From contig JAMLIV010000024.1 of the NCBI GenBank assembly GCA_023954075.1, forward strand, positions 1-37,161: a stretch of DNA of 37,161 nucleotides, in the 5' to 3' direction. Position numbers and translations under genes: made by a program. The notes below the pieces were generated by a model. That model was not told the DNA's origin. It did no database searches and saw only the letters and a list, made by a program, of their open reading frames with translations. This DNA is from Lysobacteraceae bacterium (GTDB lineage: Bacteria > Pseudomonadota > Gammaproteobacteria > Xanthomonadales > Xanthomonadaceae). How positions within the stretch are numbered: position 1 is the first letter of the stretch; each line of letters begins with the position of its first letter. Shown one piece after another: positions 34,054 to 37,161 of this stretch.

Positions 34054-35091
34054 CTACGGAGCTTCGACGGTGTAGCCGCGTGCCGCCAGCGCGGCCAGCT
34101 GGCCCTTCTCGCCCAGAAGATTGCCCATCGGCAGCGCCGCGAAGCTGGTTTCGTGCCCGGCGATGATGGCCTGCGCGTGCTCCAGCCACATTGCATCCAG
34201 CCGTTCGCCCAGATCATGGATGCCCTGCTCTTTCGCAAAGCGCGATTCGAAAACCGCTTCGAGACAGGCCTGGCTGGGGTTGGTGAAAGTGACTTCCCGC
34301 AGGGTCAAAAGATCGCCGCGCGCCCAGGCGTTGGCGCGGATGCGCATGTTGTTGAGGTCGTTTTCCAGATGATCGAGCATCTGGTGGAAGCACTCCGCGT
34401 CGTCGATTTCGGCCTTGCGGAAATCGCGGATCGCGCCCTTCGGATCGTCGATCCGGACTTCCAGCCGCGGCCGTTCGATCTCGATGCCGTGCTGCCTGGC
34501 GACCTTTTCGATCAGCGGTGACACCACGCCGCGATACTGCAGTCCGCTCTTCTTCAGCGCCGCCGCATTGAGCTCGCTGGCCGCAAACACCGGGCGGAAC
34601 GTCTCGACCTTGCGGTCGCGCCCCAGGTAGCGCTCCTTGAGCACCAGCCAGCGCGCGTAGTCATCACTCGCCACCTTGTCCTTCAGCCGCTCGCCTTCCG
34701 GATTCTTGCGCGCGCCCAGCATCCTCGGCAGCAGCAACAGCTGGCGGAACTTGCCGATGCCCAGATCGAACTTCACCCGCGGCGGCATCAGCACCTTTTC
34801 CGCCGCGGCGACGCGCCCGGCCACCTCGTCCGACTCCCACTCCATGCGCCGTGCCACCGGCTGCACCGTGCCGAGGATCCACATGACGTGGCCATCGCGG
34901 CTCACCTTCCACAGCCCGGGGCCGGGCATCTTGCCGCTCACCACCAGAGTTTCGAGCACGATGGCGTCCTCGCGCGCCGGGGCCTGTTCGGCGGCCGGGG
35001 CTTCATCGGCGGCCGGCGCGGCGTGGGCGAGAGGGAGCCCGGGCAACAGGCACAGCATCCCGAGCAGGTGGAAAAACAGGCGATGGCTCAC
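34054..35091 (-). CDS. TraB/GumN-like exported protein lacking metal-ligand histidines
   Basis: A 345-residue exported protein. GTG 35091 with GGGAG upstream starts a signal peptide (HRLFFHLLGMLCLLPGLPLAHA); the longer frame to 35175 is unlikely. GLWKVSRDGHVMWILGTVQ and the ending PMGNLLGEKGQLAALAARGYTV align with the two conserved ends of the TraB/GumN/Tiki family of metal-dependent proteases. In that family each end carries a histidine (G-x-x-H and G-H-L). Here they read GTVQ (Gln77) and GNL (Asn324), so metal binding is probably lost. A similar divergent subgroup seems to occur in xanthomonads (recalled, not searched). The gene converges on the FadB-like gene. Confidence 0.82.
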   Translation of the reverse strand: MSHRLFFHLLGMLCLLPGLPLAHAAPAADEAPAAEQAPAREDAIVLETLVVSGKMPGPGLWKVSRDGHVMWILGTVQPVARRMEWESDEVAGRVAAAEKVLMPPRVKFDLGIGKFRQLLLLPRMLGARKNPEGERLKDKVASDDYARWLVLKERYLGRDRKVETFRPVFAASELNAAALKKSGLQYRGVVSPLIEKVARQHGIEIERPRLEVRIDDPKGAIRDFRKAEIDDAECFHQMLDHLENDLNNMRIRANAWARGDLLTLREVTFTNPSQACLEAVFESRFAKEQGIHDLGERLDAMWLEHAQAIIAGHETSFAALPMGNLLGEKGQLAALAARGYTVEAP

Positions 35092-35236
35092 GCGCGAAGC
35101 TCCCGGTCGAAAAAAACGGATGGTAGGTTCGCGGCGGCGCGCGCCGGCCATGCCGAAGGTCGCCGCTGCGGGCAACGGTTCAGCTTGATGCTGCGGGCCA
35201 CACCGCCGGATTGAAAAAGTACCGGATCACTCCTGT

Positions 35237-35250
35237 TTGACCTGGGTCAT
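35237..35250 (+). promoter_or_regulatory. FNR-like palindrome or -35 box upstream of the cysteine-synthase-like gene
   Basis: TTGACCTGGGTCAT has TGACC/GGTCA arms like an FNR-type site with changed ends. Its first six bases also serve as a -35 box (TTGACC), with TCGCAT (35260-35265) 17 bases downstream as a poor -10. The two readings are not exclusive. Weak evidence. Confidence 0.25.
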
Positions 35251-35303
35251 GGGAACCATTCGCATCGCGGGCGAGACTGGTGCATCCTCCCGGGAGACCG
35301 ACC

Positions 35304-36257
35304 ATGGCCATGCGCTATCCCATCCTATCCTCCAGCATCCTCGACGCCATCGGCGACACGCCCATGCTGGAGATCGACGGCATCTTCGCCAAGTGCGAGT
35401 TCCTCAATCCTTCCGGATCGATCAAGGCGCGCATCGCCCACTACATCGTCGAACGCGCCGAGCGCGAGGGCCTGCTCAAGCCCGGCGACACCATCGTGGA
35501 GGCCACCAGCGGCAACACCGGCAACGCCTTTGCCATGGTGGCGGCGGTCAAGGGCTACCGCATGATCGTGGTGATGCCCGAGGGGCTTTCCACCGAGCGC
35601 GTGGCGATCTCGCGCGCCTACGGTGCCGACGTCCTGTTCTGCGGCAACTTCCACGTCAACGAGGCCCTGGAGCGCGCCCGCGAACTGGGCCGGCAGCCGG
35701 GCTTTTTCTTCCCCGGCCAGTTCGAGAACGAGTGGAACGTGGAGGAAAACCGCGAGTGGCTGGGACAGGAAATCCTGCGCCAGCTGCCCGAGGGACGCGT
35801 GCCCGACGCCTTCGTGCACGGCGTAGGCACCGGCGGCACCTTGATCGGCGTGGGCCAGGCCCTGCGCGCGGTCAATCCGAACGTGCGCCTGTTCGCGATG
35901 GAGCCCTCCGAGTCGCGCACCATCCTGTGCGGCGAGGTCGCCCTGCACCAGATCGAGGGCATTTCCGACGGGTTCGTGCCGGGCATCTTCCAGCGCCACC
36001 GCGACCTGGTGGGCCGGAACACGGTAAGCGTGGCCAGCGAGGATGCGGTGGCCGAAATGCGCAGACTGGCGCGCACCCACGGCCTCTTCTGCGGGCCGAG
36101 CTCGGGTGCCCACCTGCTCGCTGCCCGCCAGCTGCGCGAGCGATTCCCCGAGCTTGAGACCATCGTCACCATCCTCGACGACAAGGGCGAGAAGTACCTG
36201 CACGATTTCTTCATGCGCGCCGCTCCAAGCGCAGAAAAGCCCCTGCCGTTCCACTGA
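35304..36257 (+). CDS. Cysteine synthase family PLP enzyme
   Basis: A 317-residue fold-type II pyridoxal-phosphate enzyme related to O-acetylserine sulfhydrylase (CysK/CysM) and cystathionine beta-synthase. Lys41 in NPSGSIKARIA is the PLP lysine. EATSGNTGNAFA is the substrate-binding loop, GVGTGGTLIG holds the cofactor phosphate, and CGPSSGAHLLAA carries the serine near the pyridine nitrogen. The CysK motif QFENPAN reads QFENEWN, so substrate choice may differ (O-phosphoserine, homocysteine and diaminopropionate synthases belong to the same family). GGGAG eight bases before ATG 35304 decides the start over GTG 35280. No sulfate assimilation gene is adjacent. Confidence 0.9.
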   Translation: MAMRYPILSSSILDAIGDTPMLEIDGIFAKCEFLNPSGSIKARIAHYIVERAEREGLLKPGDTIVEATSGNTGNAFAMVAAVKGYRMIVVMPEGLSTERVAISRAYGADVLFCGNFHVNEALERARELGRQPGFFFPGQFENEWNVEENREWLGQEILRQLPEGRVPDAFVHGVGTGGTLIGVGQALRAVNPNVRLFAMEPSESRTILCGEVALHQIEGISDGFVPGIFQRHRDLVGRNTVSVASEDAVAEMRRLARTHGLFCGPSSGAHLLAARQLRERFPELETIVTILDDKGEKYLHDFFMRAAPSAEKPLPFH

Positions 36258-36570
36258 AACCACCGTCCGCCCGCACCGCACCCGCGCTCCGGGGAGCGCG
36301 CTCGCATGCGCGGCCGTACGGAAGAAAAGCGTGACGGATGTCCTGATTTCGTGCCACGCTCCGTATCGCTGTACGGAACACCGCCGACCGGACCACGGGT
36401 CGATCCGCGACCAGGCGCGCGGCGGCGTTCCTCCGGCCTTGGCCGGACAGCGGCGTCAATGGCCGCGTCTTGCGTCTTCAGGGGGCGGGAATACCGCCGA
36501 CGCAGGCCGCCCCGGCGACGCCAACGGCCACCCATTGGCCATGAGCATCCTAAAACCCGGGAGAACCATC
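36258..36570. other. 313-base intergenic stretch before the secreted protein
   Basis: No gene is supported. Small hairpins are seen: GCGCTCC-GG-GGAGCGC (36284-36299), which lacks a T-run, and CCGGCC-TT-GGCCGG (36436-36449). Two near-copies of GTACGGAA occur about 60 bases apart (near 36315 and 36373). GGGAG at 36560-36564 serves the next gene. No clear -10/-35 pair was found. Confidence 0.4.
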
Positions 36571-37143
36571 ATGTTGAAGACATCCACGAGCCTCGCGCTC
36601 TCCATCGCCCTGCTGCTGGGCGCGAGCAGCGCCTTCGCCGCCTCCAGCGACGGCATCCTCGATGGCACCAGCCCATCGATGCCGCAGTACGCCAACGATC
36701 TGGAATCGGATCTGGAGCCGGCTTCCAGCCTGGCACCGGAGCTGAGCTACCACTATCTGTTCATCGCCGGTTCGGCCCTCACTCCGCGCGACAGCACGAC
36801 CACCGTCAGCTACCCGGGAGCCGGATGCACGACCGTGAGCTCCGCGCTGACCACCGACCTGCAGCTCCCGCACGGAAGCACCCTGCTCGGCGTGCGCACC
36901 TACTATTACGACAACGCCGCCACGGGTTCCGTCCATAGCTGGGTCACACGGTACAACGGGCTCGGCGACATCTCCGATCTCTTGAGTGTCTCCATGCCCC
37001 ACGCCACGGGCTACGCAGACCGTTACGATGGATTGGGCACGGCCGAGGTGGTCGACAACGTCAACTATTCGTATGTGCTGATCGCCAACACCGGCACAGG
37101 CACGCGTATCTGCGGGTTCCGCGTATTTTATTCCATGCCGTGA
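36571..37143 (+). CDS. Secreted protein of unknown function
   Basis: A 190-residue exported protein. GGGAG and an ATG start a signal peptide (LALSIALLLGASSAFA). The mature part begins acidic, then has YHYLFIAGSALTPRDSTTTV followed by a GCTTVSS cysteine segment, LQLPHGSTLLGVRTYYYDN, SWVTRYNGLGDI, and a final CGFRVFYSM. Two cysteines (in GAGCTT and RICGFRV) could form one disulfide. The regular strand-like spacing suggests a beta-sandwich. Proteins with this PR-S and LPxG-x5-RxYYYD pattern seem frequent among gammaproteobacterial secreted proteins, but no function is known. It may be followed closely by a further gene (GGAG then ATG at 37155). Confidence 0.82.
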   Translation: MLKTSTSLALSIALLLGASSAFAASSDGILDGTSPSMPQYANDLESDLEPASSLAPELSYHYLFIAGSALTPRDSTTTVSYPGAGCTTVSSALTTDLQLPHGSTLLGVRTYYYDNAATGSVHSWVTRYNGLGDISDLLSVSMPHATGYADRYDGLGTAEVVDNVNYSYVLIANTGTGTRICGFRVFYSMP

Positions 37144-37154
37144 GGAGCGCCGTC

Positions 37155-37161
37155 ATGACGA
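37155..37161 (+). CDS. Possible start of a further gene, cut by the window end
   Basis: GGAG (37144-37147) precedes an ATG at 37155, 12 bases after the stop of the secreted-protein gene. Only seven bases of coding sequence are present, so the product cannot be named. Confidence 0.3.

Noticed and set aside
36284..36299. GC-rich hairpin behind the cysteine-synthase-like gene as a terminator
   Set aside because: Loop of two bases and no T-run; not a convincing intrinsic terminator.

Overview
The window looks like chromosome of a high-GC gammaproteobacterium of the Xanthomonadales (Lysobacterales) type. Pointers are the cluster lepA-lepB-DUF4845-rnc-era-recO near rpoE-rseA-mucD, a 77-residue protein of a type I recall from xanthomonads (26437-26670), a GumN/TraB-type protein, a TPP riboswitch in front of a TonB-dependent receptor and a PnuC-family transporter, and xanthomonad-like GGGATTCGGGATT palindromes. 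The genus is not determined. No tRNA, rRNA, CRISPR array, insertion sequence or prophage was seen. Most of the window is ordinary housekeeping; the unusual material is at 0.4-7.8 kb and in scattered regulatory elements.

Layout. 0-4.2 kb is accessory: a small Cys-tailed protein, a 686-residue exported protein with a duplicated module plus HAF-like repeats, a broken remnant of a related exported protein, and an AT-rich insert carrying a lipoprotein with a HELYH metalloprotease motif. 4.2-7.8 kb holds a PLP-dependent decarboxylase and a HemN-like protein without the radical-SAM cysteines, each behind an FNR-like palindrome. 7.8-10.3 kb is the ahpC-ahpF peroxide operon with an OxyR-type site and hairpins between the two genes. 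10.3-15.7 kb is typA, an SrkA-like kinase, a membrane protein and a second APH-fold kinase, all on the plus strand. 15.75-18.65 kb is a TPP riboswitch, a TonB-dependent receptor and a PnuC-family transporter, most simply a thiamin uptake operon. 18.7-20.8 kb holds a rhomboid protease and divergent greB. 20.8-26.3 kb, minus strand, is lepA-lepB-DUF4845-rnc-era-recO. 26.4-27.6 kb holds a small conserved protein and an OmpA-like lipoprotein on the plus strand. 27.7-31.8 kb, minus strand, is lipA and the envelope-stress operon rpoE-rseA-mucD. 32-37.2 kb holds a FadB/FadJ-type enzyme, a TraB/GumN-like protein lacking its metal-binding residues, a cysteine-synthase-family enzyme and a secreted protein.

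How the genes fit together. Several units concern envelope and oxidative stress: RpoE/RseA/MucD sense and clear misfolded envelope proteins, AhpC/AhpF remove peroxides under probable OxyR control, and an SrkA-type kinase lies behind typA. The lepA to recO block matches the order known in many gammaproteobacteria, but lipA, a terminator and two plus-strand genes separate it from rpoE-rseA-mucD. Three proteins (the HemN-like, the TraB-like and the broken HAF-related remnant) are probable cases of lost catalysis or decay that homology annotation alone would mislabel.
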